A stretch of 64,000 nt of DNA from Lepidurus packardi (taxonomy: Eukaryota > Arthropoda > Branchiopoda > Notostraca > Triopsidae): assembly GCA_023053545.1 (NCBI GenBank), contig JAKZAN010000006.1:3229001-3293000 (forward strand), written 5' to 3'. Below, one piece after another: positions 8,856-20,800 of the stretch. Numbering within the stretch: position 1 is the first letter of the stretch; each line of letters begins with the position of its first letter. The position numbers were made by a program, and so were the translations under genes. The notes below the pieces were generated by a model. That model searched no databases and was not told where the DNA came from. It worked only from the letters and a program-made list of their open reading frames with translations.

Positions 8856-9562
8856 ATCCTTTTTGGTTTGGCGTTTTTTCTGTCCCTAGTCCCCTACCCT
8901 TCATGAAAGTGACTTCCTCGTCACCAGGAATACGTTTATTACAAACGGTATAAAAAGGACCTTATGAAGTAGTCTGTAGCAACGAGTGCTTTGCGTAAGA
9001 GAAAATTGGTTAATTTAACCAGACCACCACAGTGTGAAGGTTTAACTACAGGATAATTAATCAGAAAATTAGTTCCATGAAGATGAATTGCTGGGCTATG
9101 ATCCCAGACGTCCCCCTTGTTGCAGTGTTCTTGGTCTTTCAAAAAACATAAGATCAATCGGCGTTGACCATAAATTGGCAGGGATCGATTTTTCGGGAAG
9201 TTTCAACACGTTGGTGACGCTGTTCGAAAAATGATCGAAGATATATGTGCTCCGGCAAAGATCCGGAGCACTGCTCACGTAAACACAGCTTAGATTACAT
9301 TACGTCCCATGAGATGGCGTTTGGCGCACCAAAACGAACTTAAAAACGAATAACTTCTTACTTCTACTTGTAAACCAATATAGAAGCCACGCAAATAAGA
9401 AAAACTTGTACACAACTTTTTCAATAGATTAAGTGAATGCTTTCAGATAAAAAAAAGGCTGTATTACGTTAAGTTTATCACATGACTACATAGTTTCTTG
9501 ACGCATTTTCGGATGACATCCACAAGTTGTCTGCTTCGGCCATTTAGGTGCTCCTTTTGTTT

Positions 9563-9605
9563 CCTAATCCCTAGATAAAAACCTAACCTAATCCCTAGAT
9601 AAAAA
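9563..9605. repeat. 19-base direct duplication with 5-base spacer
   Basis: CCTAATCCCTAGATAAAAA occurs at 9563-9581 and again, identical, at 9587-9605, separated by CCTAA. This is a recent small tandem duplication. Confidence 0.85.
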
Positions 9606-9858
9606 AATAACATGCCGTAACTGGGAATTAAACTAAATAGAAGAAACGTCAAAATGACTTTAACTTGTTGGACATTAATGTCAATTAAATTCAATCTTCA
9701 TTAGTTCACATTCCCAGACAGAAACTGCTCTCTTCATAACCACAGCACGCCACAGAACGGATAAGCTTCAGACGAATAAGGTCAGACGGGTAAGCTTTTG
9801 GCAGGTTGGATCGTCCGAAAAAGCTTCATATAGTGGCTACTAGTTTCAACTAACTAAA

Positions 9859-10594
9859 TTTTTATTGGATTTCAGGTTCGCCAGCATTAAATTTTAAAAG
9901 TACTGTAGAATCCTATTCCAACAGGTACGAGACGGTTCATCACAGGCCTACTTTCGCCACGCTCGGACACTTCATCACAAAGACACTTTATGACTGCCAT
10001 CTATAAATATAGCTAGACATGCAGGGCATCATATCCTGCGATGTTCTTTGTATATTGTAGTTTGTCTGTTTAAACGTTTTTGCGCTTGAAATTTGACAGG
10101 AACAACGTTTTGCTTAACATTTGATCTGGGCTCTTGCGTCTTTTTTAAGTTATCTCTCAGCAGAATCCCCAGCCAGCATGGCTTATTCGCGGCAGGAAGT
10201 GTTGTTCAAAATGATCATTTTGGGTGATTTTGGAGTTGGCTAAACTTCCCTACCAAATCAGTACGTAGACCTTCCCGGTATCTAATTATTTTTCGTTTAG
10301 TAATTTGAGCGCTTCCTAGATTTAGTATGCGGCGGGCCAATATGAGTCTGCGATGTCACCTGATACAAGACATTACGAATCTAGAGCATCATATAACACT
10401 TGGGGTTTTCTGTAGGTAGTTTGTTTATAAATGTGGTTTGATTTATAAGTTTATTTATTCTGTTTCATTTTTTCTATGTTTTATTAAGTGGGTTTCGTAG
10501 GGAGCCCTCAAAAACGAGAGGCCTCTTCTCGAAGAGCTGGAATAGGATTCTCCACTACTTTTTACGACTGGTGAGCCTAAAATCCAATAAAACT
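9859..10594. repeat. inverted repeat, arms about 60 bases, enclosing a Rab7 exon fossil
   Basis: Left arm 9859-9920 and the reverse complement of right arm 10538-10594 share TTTTATTGGATTT, then AGG.TC.CCAG, and end in a perfect AGAATCCTATTCCA. They differ by several substitutions and a short indel, so they are old. The 617 bases between them include the Rab7 pseudogene exon. This may be a non-autonomous DNA element with terminal inverted repeats, or two copies of a short dispersed repeat in opposite orientation. No target-site duplication was recognised. Confidence 0.6.
10178..10267 (+). pseudogene. Rab7 first-exon pseudogene fragment
   Basis: Reading from ATG 10178 gives MAYSRQEVLFKMIILGDFGV, then Gly, a stop, and TSLPNQYV. 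It aligns with the Rab7 N terminus [29 protein letters not shown]. The P-loop lysine codon is TAA at 10241 and the P-loop Ser is Phe, so no active GTPase can be made. Similarity stops after NQYV, where GTACGTAG could be a relic donor site, and no later Rab7 exons were found downstream. That suggests a copied genomic fragment rather than a processed mRNA copy. It lies inside an inverted repeat. Confidence 0.78.
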
Positions 10595-12400
10595 GCAATT
10601 AGATCCAACTCAATTTTCTAACATTAATGTTCACATAAAAAGAACGTACTTACTGTAACTTTCTCTGCTTCCACTAGTCTCCCTGCGGCATACTTTACTT
10701 GCTTGCGCTTACTTACTCGATCCCCTGGTCATGGTAATGGTGCTGTAAACTGCTGGCGAATTTTCGCTACTAAATTTAAATCTATTAATTTCCTCATAAA
10801 ATAAATAATTCTGAAAAAGGCGTCAAGGTTACGTGTTATCTTTTTGAATTTTCTTCACAGGCGATATAAAGGATAATTCCGAATTAACTGAGGTTAATTT
10901 CTCTTCCTGAACCTGATTAAAAAGGTGGCTCAAATTTGGAAGGAATAAAGACGCTTAACGAACTAAAATGGTTTGTTCCAATCGTATTGTAAGAAGTGCT
11001 AAGGAGATAAGCTATAAATGCTTTAAGACGTTAAGACATGCTATAGTGATAATTACCAAGCTCAGGCCTGCCAAAGTTGCTACAAAGATGGCTGTTGCAA
11101 TCCAGACGTTCGATAACTTTGGGTGACAAGCCTCTTTTAAAAGACTTGACTCTTCCGAGGCAAAAAAAATGCAGCAACATCAAAGTAGCAATTCGTAAAT
11201 ATTTTAAACCTGTATACTATGCTATGCACCAGAAATGCGCTCACCAACAATTCTTGTTCCCAAGACATGCCGAATTTAATACGTTTTAATGAATATGTGG
11301 TAGGAAACATTATTTATATAATAAAATAAGCTAATTACAGAACTAAACAATAAATTATTAAAAGCTAACTAAGTCAAACTTACCCTGCACAAAAAATAGC
11401 GGATTTCCGTCTGTCCATGTCCGTCGATGGAAAGTCTCATTGAGATGACATTGATTCTACTCCTCTTACCTTCCATCCACAAATCGCACACGTCTTAATC
11501 TTTGGTTTTCTTCTCTATATCAACAATTTGTTCTTGACTCAGCTGTAGCTGCTTCTCAATTAGGAAACTGTCCGTAGCATCTTCATTGGTATCAAGATCA
11601 GGTCCCCCGTAATTCAGGTCAGTCCATTCGCTTCAGTTTCTGCTGGTCGATGACTCTGAACAGAAGCATCCTCGCTGTTCTGCATTTTGCGTGAACGTAG
11701 ATCCCCTTGCTCGGCCTCGTAACGTATCTAATAACGTGTTACTTGGTGCAAACTCGTTCAGTATAACGCCGAGCCATGATTTTACTTTTGAGCATAGATA
11801 CGTGTTCATGCAATGTTAATACTATGATTATTATTAGATTTACTTTTCAGCTATTTTGTTATTTTCTCCATTTTGGGAAACTAACAGGTTTTTTTGACAA
11901 ACATTGGTGAGATCATAGAAGTAAAAGGCAGCAGCTAATTAAAAAAAAATTAATACTGAATCTTAAACTCTATATGGTGATAATACTAATCCATAGCAGC
12001 AGGATATGCTGCGGAAACTGGATAGGGCTAAAAAAAGTTGTTATAGAATTGATTGAACTGCAGCTTAATTAGCTTTTCCCGTAATATTCTAATGGTTAAT
12101 CCTCCGCTTCTTCGGTTTGATTGCAAATCGCCATGGAAACCACTTCCAAACTCGCTAAATCGAACTTTTGGATCAAGCGTATAACGTAGACATCAGCAAG
12201 TTACTTTCCTAAAAGCCATACAATTTGGTTTCTTTTATATAGTTTTAAGTGAAAATGATTTGGAATGTACAGGAAAATACCAAAAAAAAGTAAGAAAAGT
12301 AAGCTTTTGATTTTTTCTAACCGTTTCATTATTATTACTTTTATTTCCTCTCACAAATACATTAGTGTGGCCACGTGGTGAAACCAGATCTCAACAAGAG
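10595..12400. other. intergenic, no gene seen
   Basis: AT-rich DNA. A 70-codon open frame near 11077-11289 on + has no recognised family. The stretch 11400-11720 read on - has a protein-like feel, but the resemblance is too weak to name. Confidence 0.5.
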
Positions 12401-12540
12401 ATAAAAAAATTTTACCCAAACACCTTTCGAATAATGCGTCAAGTTCCCATAAGTGCTATTTTCTGCATTTCTCCGGTTGACGGGTGACCGGGAAGTATAT
12501 TTAGGGTTTGATAAAAAAAAAAAAAAAATATTTTACCCAA
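12401..12540. repeat. repeated A-tract junction beside the LINE end
   Basis: An ATA + A-run + TTTTACCCAA string occurs at 12401-12419 (short A run) and again at 12511-12540 (A16, 12513-12528). The second copy abuts the end of the LINE coding remnant. The spacing is about 110 bases. Confidence 0.55.
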
Positions 12541-13047
12541 GGCTCTAGTTACCACGGGTAGAGTCTTCTTCCGCAATTCCATATCGTGCTTATCTCGATT
12601 TCCAGGTCTTCATGTTTGGAGATCTTTTCTGTATGTTTCAACATGATGTTCGAGTCATGAGGGACAGCGATGTCAATTAACAGGCAGGTTCTCCCTGTCT
12701 TATCATGTAGCACTATGTCTGGGCGGTTTGCTGTGACTGTTCTATCAGTTATTATTGGGACATCCCATAGAACAATGACTTCGTTGATGTTCTCAACTTT
12801 CTGTGTCTGGTGTTCATAATATTTTTCCGCCACGTGCTTCCCCAGCTTCTTACATATACCCCAGTGAACATAGCCGGCAACGCTACTGTGTCGTATGTAT
12901 TCATTCGATGCAAGTGCAGTGCAGCCCGCGACAATGTGACTTATGAGCTCTTCCGCATGGTTACACACTCTGTATTTGTTATCAACATTTTGCTTCAGTA
13001 TGTTCTTTTGGTGGTACCTTCTCTTGAGTGCTTAGTTTTGAGCTGCT
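12524..13047 (-). mobile_element. 3' fragment of an R2-type LINE (restriction-like endonuclease domain)
   Basis: The main frame (about 12549-13042, including codons upstream of the first start) begins ALKRRYHQKNIL and shows the CCHC finger (VCNHAEELISHIVAGC). It then shows the restriction-like endonuclease core WDVPIITDRTVTANRPDIVL followed by LLIDIAVPHD; the PD...D pair plus a later Lys is the PD-(D/E)XK signature of R2/R4/NeSL-group LINEs. The frame ends at 12549, but a one-base shift continues the family's next motif as KTLPVVTRALGKI into the A-tract at 12528, so there is a frameshift. The reverse transcriptase half is absent upstream, where a stop and a trinucleotide-rich stretch take over. 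No poly(A) tail is visible. Dead, truncated copy. Confidence 0.8.
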
Positions 13048-15285
13048 ATGATTAGGCTCTTTATTATTATTATTTTGCGTTTACCTCACTAAAGTATGTA
13101 CTTTTAGGTCTATCTTCCAACAGATTTGGGCTCCGTAGGGAGAAGTACCCGACGCCTCACCCTAAGGCTCTTTTTTAAGATGGCGCATAGTAATGCGTTT
13201 ACTTTACAATTTGAATAGGCATTAAAATAGATAGGGTAGGTTTCTGAATAGGTCAAATTCAGTGTATATTGAAAAAGATCTTATGTTAAAAATCAATTCT
13301 TTTGGAAAAAAAACGGCTTGTCAAATACCTTATGTCACGGTTTCCTAGTTCCGTGACAAAGCTGCAAATTTACTATCCATTGTACTGTTCACTGGTCTAC
13401 TATAAAAATCAAAGGTCAACAGTAACTGTCCTTGATCTTAACTAAGCTATACTTATTGGTTCCCAAATCTCTGTGACTTTCAATCGTGATCGTGACAGAT
13501 TGCATGGAATCGGAAATGGCTATGCCTGACCTAGCATTCGAAGAGCACGACTGATGCCTGGAAAAAAGGCGTTCCGCTTTGTAGTTATTGTCTCCAGCTT
13601 TTTCGTCGGCAAATTGAAAATTCATGGTCAGGGACGAGTAATTCACATATAATCCGAAATCTCGCATTGACTTACGAAGTTGTACATCTACAAACTACTA
13701 GTATAACTGCGTACGCATATGCGCGAAAACATGAACGCATGGGATTTTCCTGTCCCACGCTTCCTGCTTCCATGCCGTATGAAACATCCGGCACTCCTCT
13801 TCCTCCGAGACAAGTATATAACTTGTTCGAAAGTGGCTCTTAAACTCTAAATAAAAAAAATAAATAAAAATCGACTACCGAGACAGGCGTTAACATTCCA
13901 CGGATGACTTAAGCAACACAGATAGGCGTTACAGAACAGGAACAAAAGATCATCCAGATTTCATTAGTCTTTGATTCGAAAGCGAAACACACGAGAAGTT
14001 GACATGCTTCCTGCGCCGAGCCCCTTGACATCGCCGAGTGTAAGCATTCCAACCATATCCTGGTTTTTCCCCACTTCCGGAATATTGTATCCATCCGTAT
14101 AGTTTAGCGGATTGAAATTTTGTGTCGTTGCAATATGAAGACAAAAAATTGGACTTGTCTTTTATATTCATAACTAAACTAAGCTCCCTTGACCGAAGTC
14201 TGCGATAGTAAGGAAGTATTCCCTGATGAGGAGGATTAAAATGACCAACACTTCTATCCTGTTTTGGTGGTAGCGGTGACTGTACCTTCTCGTTAACGCT
14301 GATGAAACGGGTTCTCTGACTGGATTGGAAGTTTGAGTAGAGATGGAAAAAAAAACTTGCTGACATTGGACTTCCCCATTGTGAGCATCGACGCAAAAAC
14401 CGCGGGTTTACGGTGCCTTGTCGTTTGCTTTGAGTAGGTTGTGTTTTAGTCCGGGGTTGGCTTCTCCTGTATATATAGCAAGGTGTTGGCATTAGTCGGA
14501 GCTTAGTATGATCAAGGTTCTTGTTTGATAAATTACATAATCTTACGGTGTCTAAGTTTGAGTGATTGTTTCGTGATTCGTAAGAAGCACCTCAACTTTA
14601 CGTGAACAGGTTTTGTTTGCTGCGAAATTTGGAGACAGGTACACCATGTATTCTGGTAAGAAACTCCGCATCTTCACACCGAAAAATTTAGCTCCATTGT
14701 TTGCATACCCACCCAATGTACTATTAGAATACAGCTAGAAAGACTATAAGGCGTCCTGGTTGAGATTTTTTTTTTTCACCTCGGTTTCGTTTGGTTTGTC
14801 AAACCGGTTGATTCGGTGAAGGGAGAGAGAGAAGCCTGACTTGCATCCTAATTTACATGCAGCACATCACAGTTGGATTGCGGCATGATGCTTTAAAAAT
14901 TGAACTATCCTTAGTGGCGACACTGGGGAAAATGCATGTTGAAAAGCTATTGTCTAAATGGGATTTTCCCAAAGATTTTCGCTGCGAATTGCTTGACGAA
15001 TTCGGCTTTTAAAATTCAAATTATGCAAAACCAGGAAACGCTGCATGCAAAGTGACTAAAACCGTATAAGTAATTATTACAAGGACAACCATTTTTTTCT
15101 TGTTTAAGATTGAAATCGAGTCCTTTTATGCGATATTATGCAGCATTATGAATATTATGCAGCACGATTGACGGTGTCATTCAACCGCTGTTAGACCTTT
15201 GCTTTCCCCCCACTTTCCAGTTTTCCCGCCTCGGGATACTAGGATTATTGGGTCAAAACTTCCGGCCATTAGTTTAACGAAAACA
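13048..15285. other. intergenic, no gene seen; serpin upstream region at right end
   Basis: Contains a short ATT-rich microsatellite near 13060. Open frames on - at 13416-13667 and 13950-14492 have no recognisable motifs. The last few hundred bases must hold the serpin promoter; no clear TATA box was found. Confidence 0.5.
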
Positions 15286-15324
15286 ATGGTAGAGACGATT
15301 GGGCTTGGCAATGCATACGCATAA
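15286..15324 (+). promoter_or_regulatory. upstream ORF overlapping the serpin start
   Basis: ATG at 15286 in a strong context (AACAATGGT) opens a 12-codon frame ending in TAA at 15322-15324. It overlaps the serpin ATG at 15311 in another frame. If the transcript starts upstream of it, it would reduce translation of the serpin. No transcript start is known here. Confidence 0.45.
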
Positions 15325-17885
15325 TCATTACATATTTGTTTTCCCAAATCTTACATGGGCATTTTTTATAGGCTGGTTCGTTCTGGCTTGCCTAACCTTA
15401 TGTGGTCTTCAAATTCATGCAAAGTCCTTGGAGAGTAATCCCTTAGTTCAAGTAGCAACTGCAACCAATCAATTCACTTCCGATGTCTATCAAGTAAAAA
15501 CGAACCCAAAATTAGTTAATAAAAGCACAATAAACTTACCTGTGCGGTTTTCCATCGACAGGCGGTAATTAGCAAAGATAGTCAAAGCAATGTGGTCGTC
15601 TCACCAGCTAGTGCTGCCATTGCATTATCCATGTTAGCGAATGGAGCTCGCGGCCGGTCTCTGAACCAAATCATATCGGCATTACATCTGCCAAGTGATC
15701 CCGATGTTTGGAATGCTGGATTTCGGCAGTTAATTGATGCATTACAGGTAAAGGAAAGACCTTTAAAGGTACTTGATATGCATTATATTCGAGGTTGCTT
15801 TCTAGTCTCAGAACTTAGAAGAAGACTTGGGCTCTGTATTCGAATTAGCCAACTTTATGTGGGTGCCTAAAGGCGTCACGGTCCGTGGAGATTTCGCACG
15901 CCTTTTACGCGATTCGTACTCTACTGTGGTAAGAGATGCAGACTTCACAAGACCTGAAGCTGTACGTGCATTGGTCAACCGCAGAATTAGCGATATGACC
16001 CATAGTCGTATTCCTGAATTACTCCCCGCAGGTAAACAAACCAGTCTTCCTTTGATACTTAAAATCGCTCCAGAAACACAAGTATTATTTAATAAACAAA
16101 GAAAGGAGAAGAAATGAAGAAGCTGGTTACTTACGGCACTTAATTTCCCGTTAAGGCTCCATCACGCCTTATACACAACTCCTGCTGGCCAACGCCTTAT
16201 ACTTTAAAGGACGATGGCTGACCAAATTCGACGCTCGGGATACCATCACTGAAAATTTCTATCTCGAGAATGGTAGCGTCCTCCCTACGCCCATGATGAA
16301 ACTATCAAGTACCATGAAAAGTGGATACTTGACTGACCTGCAGGCGAAAGCTGCTCTGCTTCCCTATGAGGTAAGACAATTTCCTATCTGGGACTATAAT
16401 TAAACTCAAGAAGAGCATACTTACGCTAAACAATATTTCCTTCTAGAACGAACGGTTTGCTTTATTAGTAATCGTGCCTGAAAATAAAAGAGGACTCCAA
16501 CAATTGGAATCCGGTTTGGAGTCTTATACAATGCGTAGCATTTTGGGAAAACTAAGCCATCGTGATTTGACTCTTTCCCTTCCTCGCTTCAAAGTCGACT
16601 ACGCCGTAGATCTTGCCGACGTTTTAAAGCAACTTGGTGTTGCAGACGTGTTTGACAGCTCGGCAGATTTATCCGGCATCACGGGCTCTAGGAGCTTAAA
16701 AGTAAGCAGCGTCGTTCATCGCGGCACCATCGAAGTCAATGAAGAGGGAAGTGAGGCAGCTGCAGCCACAGGTACGGCTTACAAGAAACATAAATCTTCC
16801 AAAACAATTTCTGACGTAAAAGTTCTTGTATAGGTTTTCAAATCGTACCTTTGATTGGAGTGACAGGACCACGTGGGCCCATAGAAATCAAAGCCGATCG
16901 TCCGTTTATGTTTTATTTACTGGATCGAGATACCAACATTCCTCTATTCGTGGGACGTGTCAAGGATCCGTCACTCTCTGCCACACAATCTAGCGCAACC
17001 TTCAACACCAATCCTCAACTTCCCGAGTTAGCTCCCTTCGTTGCCAAAAGACCAAGTTACGAATTAGGCCAAGCTTATTATCCAGCGCCTGCCGTCCGCG
17101 AACAGGTTTTCAACTTGGAAACTCAGGACTCGGTAAATCCAGCCTCTGGATTGCAAAAGGCAGCAGCAGCACCAAGCATTCCACTGTTTCAGCCTTCTTA
17201 CCAACCCCATTCAAGATTTCCAGTTGAAGGTTCATTTCAATCAGTCCCGGGTTACTTCCAGTTGGCGCAGGTGGCTTACCCTGATTCGCCCGCTCCTAGT
17301 CGCCGTTTCCGAGCAATAAACGAGAAGACAGAATCCACTCCTACGACCACAGTTGAAAGTACCTCTCTTAGCGAGGCAGATCTGGAGTTACGGGTCCAAG
17401 ACAAGCATTGGTTCAAGAAGCCAGTGTTGGAAGAAGTTTTGATTCCTGTGGATAACCCCAAAAAGTCCCAGGAAAACAGCAACGTACATTCAACTGGCTC
17501 AGCTTGGAGACCCGCCCCAGCCGCAATGCAACCAGCTTCCACCTTTGGCAACAGCTTTGGTTCAGGTATTGCCAAACGTCCTTTTCCCAGCTTCGCAAAT
17601 CCTTCATATTCTTTCGGTTTTCCACCTTTCGCAGCTTCCCAGGGTCCAACCGGTGCCAGGCCATCTTTCGCAGCTTCTAATCAGCCGTCCAACTTCCCAA
17701 GCTTCGCTCCACCTTCTGCATCAGGGTTTTCGGGCTTCGGGGGCAACAGTAACCAAGCAAATCGTCCGTCAAGACCACAGGCTCCTCAAGGAGCAGCAGG
17801 AGAAATTGTTTTCCCAGACGGAGTGGACTCGCGTTTGGGCAGCATGAAAAACACCAGCACCTCCGGACTCCATCCTACGAAATAA
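15311..17885 (+). CDS. secreted serpin with long C-terminal extension
   Basis: Six exons: 15311-15490, 15562-15747, 15806-16031, 16156-16370, 16447-16771 and 16834-17885; all phases agree and give 727 residues. An N-terminal hydrophobic stretch (WAFFIGWFVLACLTLCGLQI) is a signal peptide or anchor. The serpin fold follows: NVVVSPASAAIALSMLANGA, LLLANALYFKGRW, LTLSLPRFKVDY, the hinge EEGSEAAAATG, and the C-terminal ADRPFMFYLLDR ... LFVGRVKDP. The alanine-rich hinge fits an inhibitor. Counting from P17 Glu puts P1 at Leu in VPLIG, suggesting a chymotrypsin-like target, though the loop is long and P1 is inference. A tail of about 300 residues follows the normal serpin end, rich in Pro, Ser, Phe, Ala and Gln, with no known domain. 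Exon 3 may instead start at 15812 (TCTCAG acceptor). Likely a haemolymph or extracellular protease regulator. Confidence 0.9.
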
Positions 17886-20800
17886 GAAGAACGTTATTTA
17901 TTTTCCATTAAGTTGCTCTCAAATGTTATCATATGTTTACCCGGCTTATATACTGAAGATGTTGGTCGCTAGAAGTACGATCTGCCTCGGCACGTCGCAC
18001 TGCAAAGCATTTCATCTTGGAAGTGAAGTACGGAAAAAAGCACTTTTTGCTAGTCCTGCCTGCGCTTTTTGTTGTCCAAATCTGTCCCTCACATTTACAC
18101 ACACGTCCTTTGGTGAACGGCGCAAAAGGAACTGAAATACACAAAGTTTCATGTTATTTACCTTTAAAATGAAAATCACTTTACTTGCCTGTGCCATTAG
18201 CTGAGTATTAGTTGCGTATATAAACCACCGGAATGATTCAAAACTGCCACAAATCAAGTAGTGCTCGATCGCACTAGAAAAGCCAAGTACACGCAAGTAA
18301 ATGAGGATGTTGTCTGTATATACTGATGTGGCTGTTTTTCCAAACGTCTCTCCAGACCAGATTGTGCATAAGTTCACGATGACGTTCTTTCGGTGTGTAT
18401 TTTGGGCGTCTGCGGACGACGGTTCGTTAGGTATGGCGAGCGACGTCTCAGGACGGACATTCGACGCTTTGAGTCCCGCTGCACGTCCTAGAGACTGGGG
18501 GAAGTCCAAGACACATTCTGGTGTATGCAGCAGAAGTAATCACACACACACGGTGCTGAAGATTAGGCAAGTTAACTGTCAACACTGTGTCATTTCATTG
18601 TTGTGTTACCTCCAGACCTTCCTCAATGTGCTCTCCTAGCAACGCTCCATGTTGAGGAGCCGGCGAGCCAGGAACAGTGCCTCAGAGTGGAAAAGCAAGT
18701 GTCTATATTTGCAGTCGACTCGGCCATAGTGACTACCCTTTCTTTAGTAACGCGATCTGGAATCTTGCGGTTGACGTCAAGGTGAGTTGTACGACTTGTA
18801 GTCCATGCCCATGCTCCGCGTTATTGGATCGAAATCGCCAGCGCTGCAGCCGGTGCAAACGCCCATCGTCTCTTTTCCACATACGCAAAAAAAACTCCGT
18901 GCTCAAATGGAGCTCTCTCCAAACTTGCAAAAAAAAAAAAAAGAATTCAGTACGTTGGTTAACACGTGCCAAGCGGATTTTAGAACTTCGCAAGTTCCGC
19001 CGTTTAGGACTTTTTTGTTACTCAAGCGTGTGCCAAGCTCCACGATCCGACTTGGGGCTTGGCTTGTTCATATTGTTTTACATCCTCACAAAATGGATTA
19101 AAAAAAGACAAATTAATTTGGCGGAAATCTAGGTCTGGTTTTCGATTACTTTGTGTAACTCATGCCAAAAGACGTGTAAAATTTTACGGTACACAATTAC
19201 TAATTAACTTTGAAATATTCACATTTTTCTTATGGATCCTGGCACATTGATTGTAACCCTATATCTATATGCGTTGTTGCAAGGGTTTCTTTTCGGTCCA
19301 TTTTGCATCGCTGTTTGAGGGAAGGGTTGCTCCGTCGAACATTCTCTTGGTCTTTTGTTTATTTATGCATGTGGCGCTCAAATACCATTCCAAAGCCTAA
19401 GCTGTGGTCCACCACGCCGAGCTGCGCAGTGCATAAACTCGATAGAAGCCGATAAAGCTCTCTTTCGTCTCGATGTGGGTAGCAGCTCATATTGCTATTA
19501 GAAATAGGATTCACACTGAACCCTAGCTATGGTTTACGAAAATTATAAAAGGGCAACAAGACAGCCAGACTGAAAGAAAATGCTTCTTTTTTGTTTGCGT
19601 TCGTGACGGAATCGTGCACATATCTGACGTCTTACGTCACGCAACTGAAACTGCAACAATTAGTCCTCAACCAATACCCATTTATGCTCGTACTAACGAC
19701 AGAGTGCAAAGAATTAACAGAGACAATGTTATTGTTATTTTAGCTCCGAGCCTTTAGCCAGTGATGAGTCACCCATGGAAGTGCAAATTAACAAGAGATT
19801 ATTTTTTGGCGTTTGGCCGATGCCATTTACAACAATATGACAGACGTCGCGCGTTCAGCAGACATACACTGACCAAAGCCGAGACTAGTCTGACATCAAT
19901 TTAAGGACAAAGCTTCCCTATTTCTCCCCTACTTCCACGATACTTTTTTTATTCTTACTCTTAGATTTGTTAAACAGTTTTTTAATCAAGAAATACTCCA
20001 TTGAGGTCCGTGCAGAAAAACCCGAAGTACTGTCATCGTAACTTTCGTCTTTGTAATAAAATGCCATTGCTTGATGCACATTTATCACGAAATCCATCAC
20101 ATTCCTTTCTTGCAAAGCCATCGTGTCACAATTTTCACGCTTGTTTTCTACTTCATTCCAACACATTTCCTCTGAAACCCATATCTGACAACTTGGTAAT
20201 ACTCTACATTCGTCGACTCGAACTATTTCGATTTCACAGCCTAAAAAATAGTAAACGAAATTCCACGGCCAAAAGTTACGTAAGGGGGAGGTAAGGTTCG
20301 AGGGAACGTCTACTTGGTAGCGAGGCAGCTATGTGAAGAAATTTCTGGAAGGCGTAGCTTGTCACTGCAGTGATTAGGGCCTATGCCAACACGTTTGAGT
20401 GTGTTTCGTGTAAGCCGTCCCAATTCTTTTCGATTAAATGTGTCTTCTTTGGGACGTGAAATAACGCCAGGCCCAGCGGTCCAGACATAATAGAAATTTC
20501 TTCTGTTTAAGTAACTTAAGAAGTGAAGAGGCTGTCTGCTTTCTTTCTGTCTTTAACAGCCAAGGCGGATAAGTTTGGCTCGAGGCCACCGTCAATACTT
20601 GCATTCGACAGGTTGGGAAGCAAAGGCGCTCAACAAAAAATTCTACCATCGTTAAAAAAGAGACAGAATTTTGGTTTTGAAACAGACGCTAAGAATACTC
20701 ACGCATTTCCAGTATCTCGAGTCCTTATCCTGCTGGTAAGTCCCTATCAAGCTCCCATGGCAACAGCAGCAGCTTCTCGGAACTTTAACTGTTAAGTGTA

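Larger units (their letters stand above)
8638..9858. other. intergenic, no gene seen
   Basis: AT-rich non-coding DNA. It contains a C15 homopolymer at 8841-8855, a 9-base-pair hairpin GTGCTCCGG / CCGGAGCAC at 9247-9271 with a 7-base loop, and a short direct duplication at 9563-9605. Open frames are short and unlike known proteins. Confidence 0.6.

Noticed and set aside
9582-9591. CCTAACCTAA resembling the arthropod telomere unit TTAGG
   Set aside because: Only two units, produced by a local 24-base duplication.
11400-11720. Protein-like stretch on - with faint resemblance to YqaJ-type recombinase proteins
   Set aside because: Only a few scattered residues agree; too weak to name a family without a profile search.
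18380-18900. GC-richer stretch with several overlapping frames on both strands
   Set aside because: Considered as a transposon or exon remnant, but no family motif could be found in any frame.
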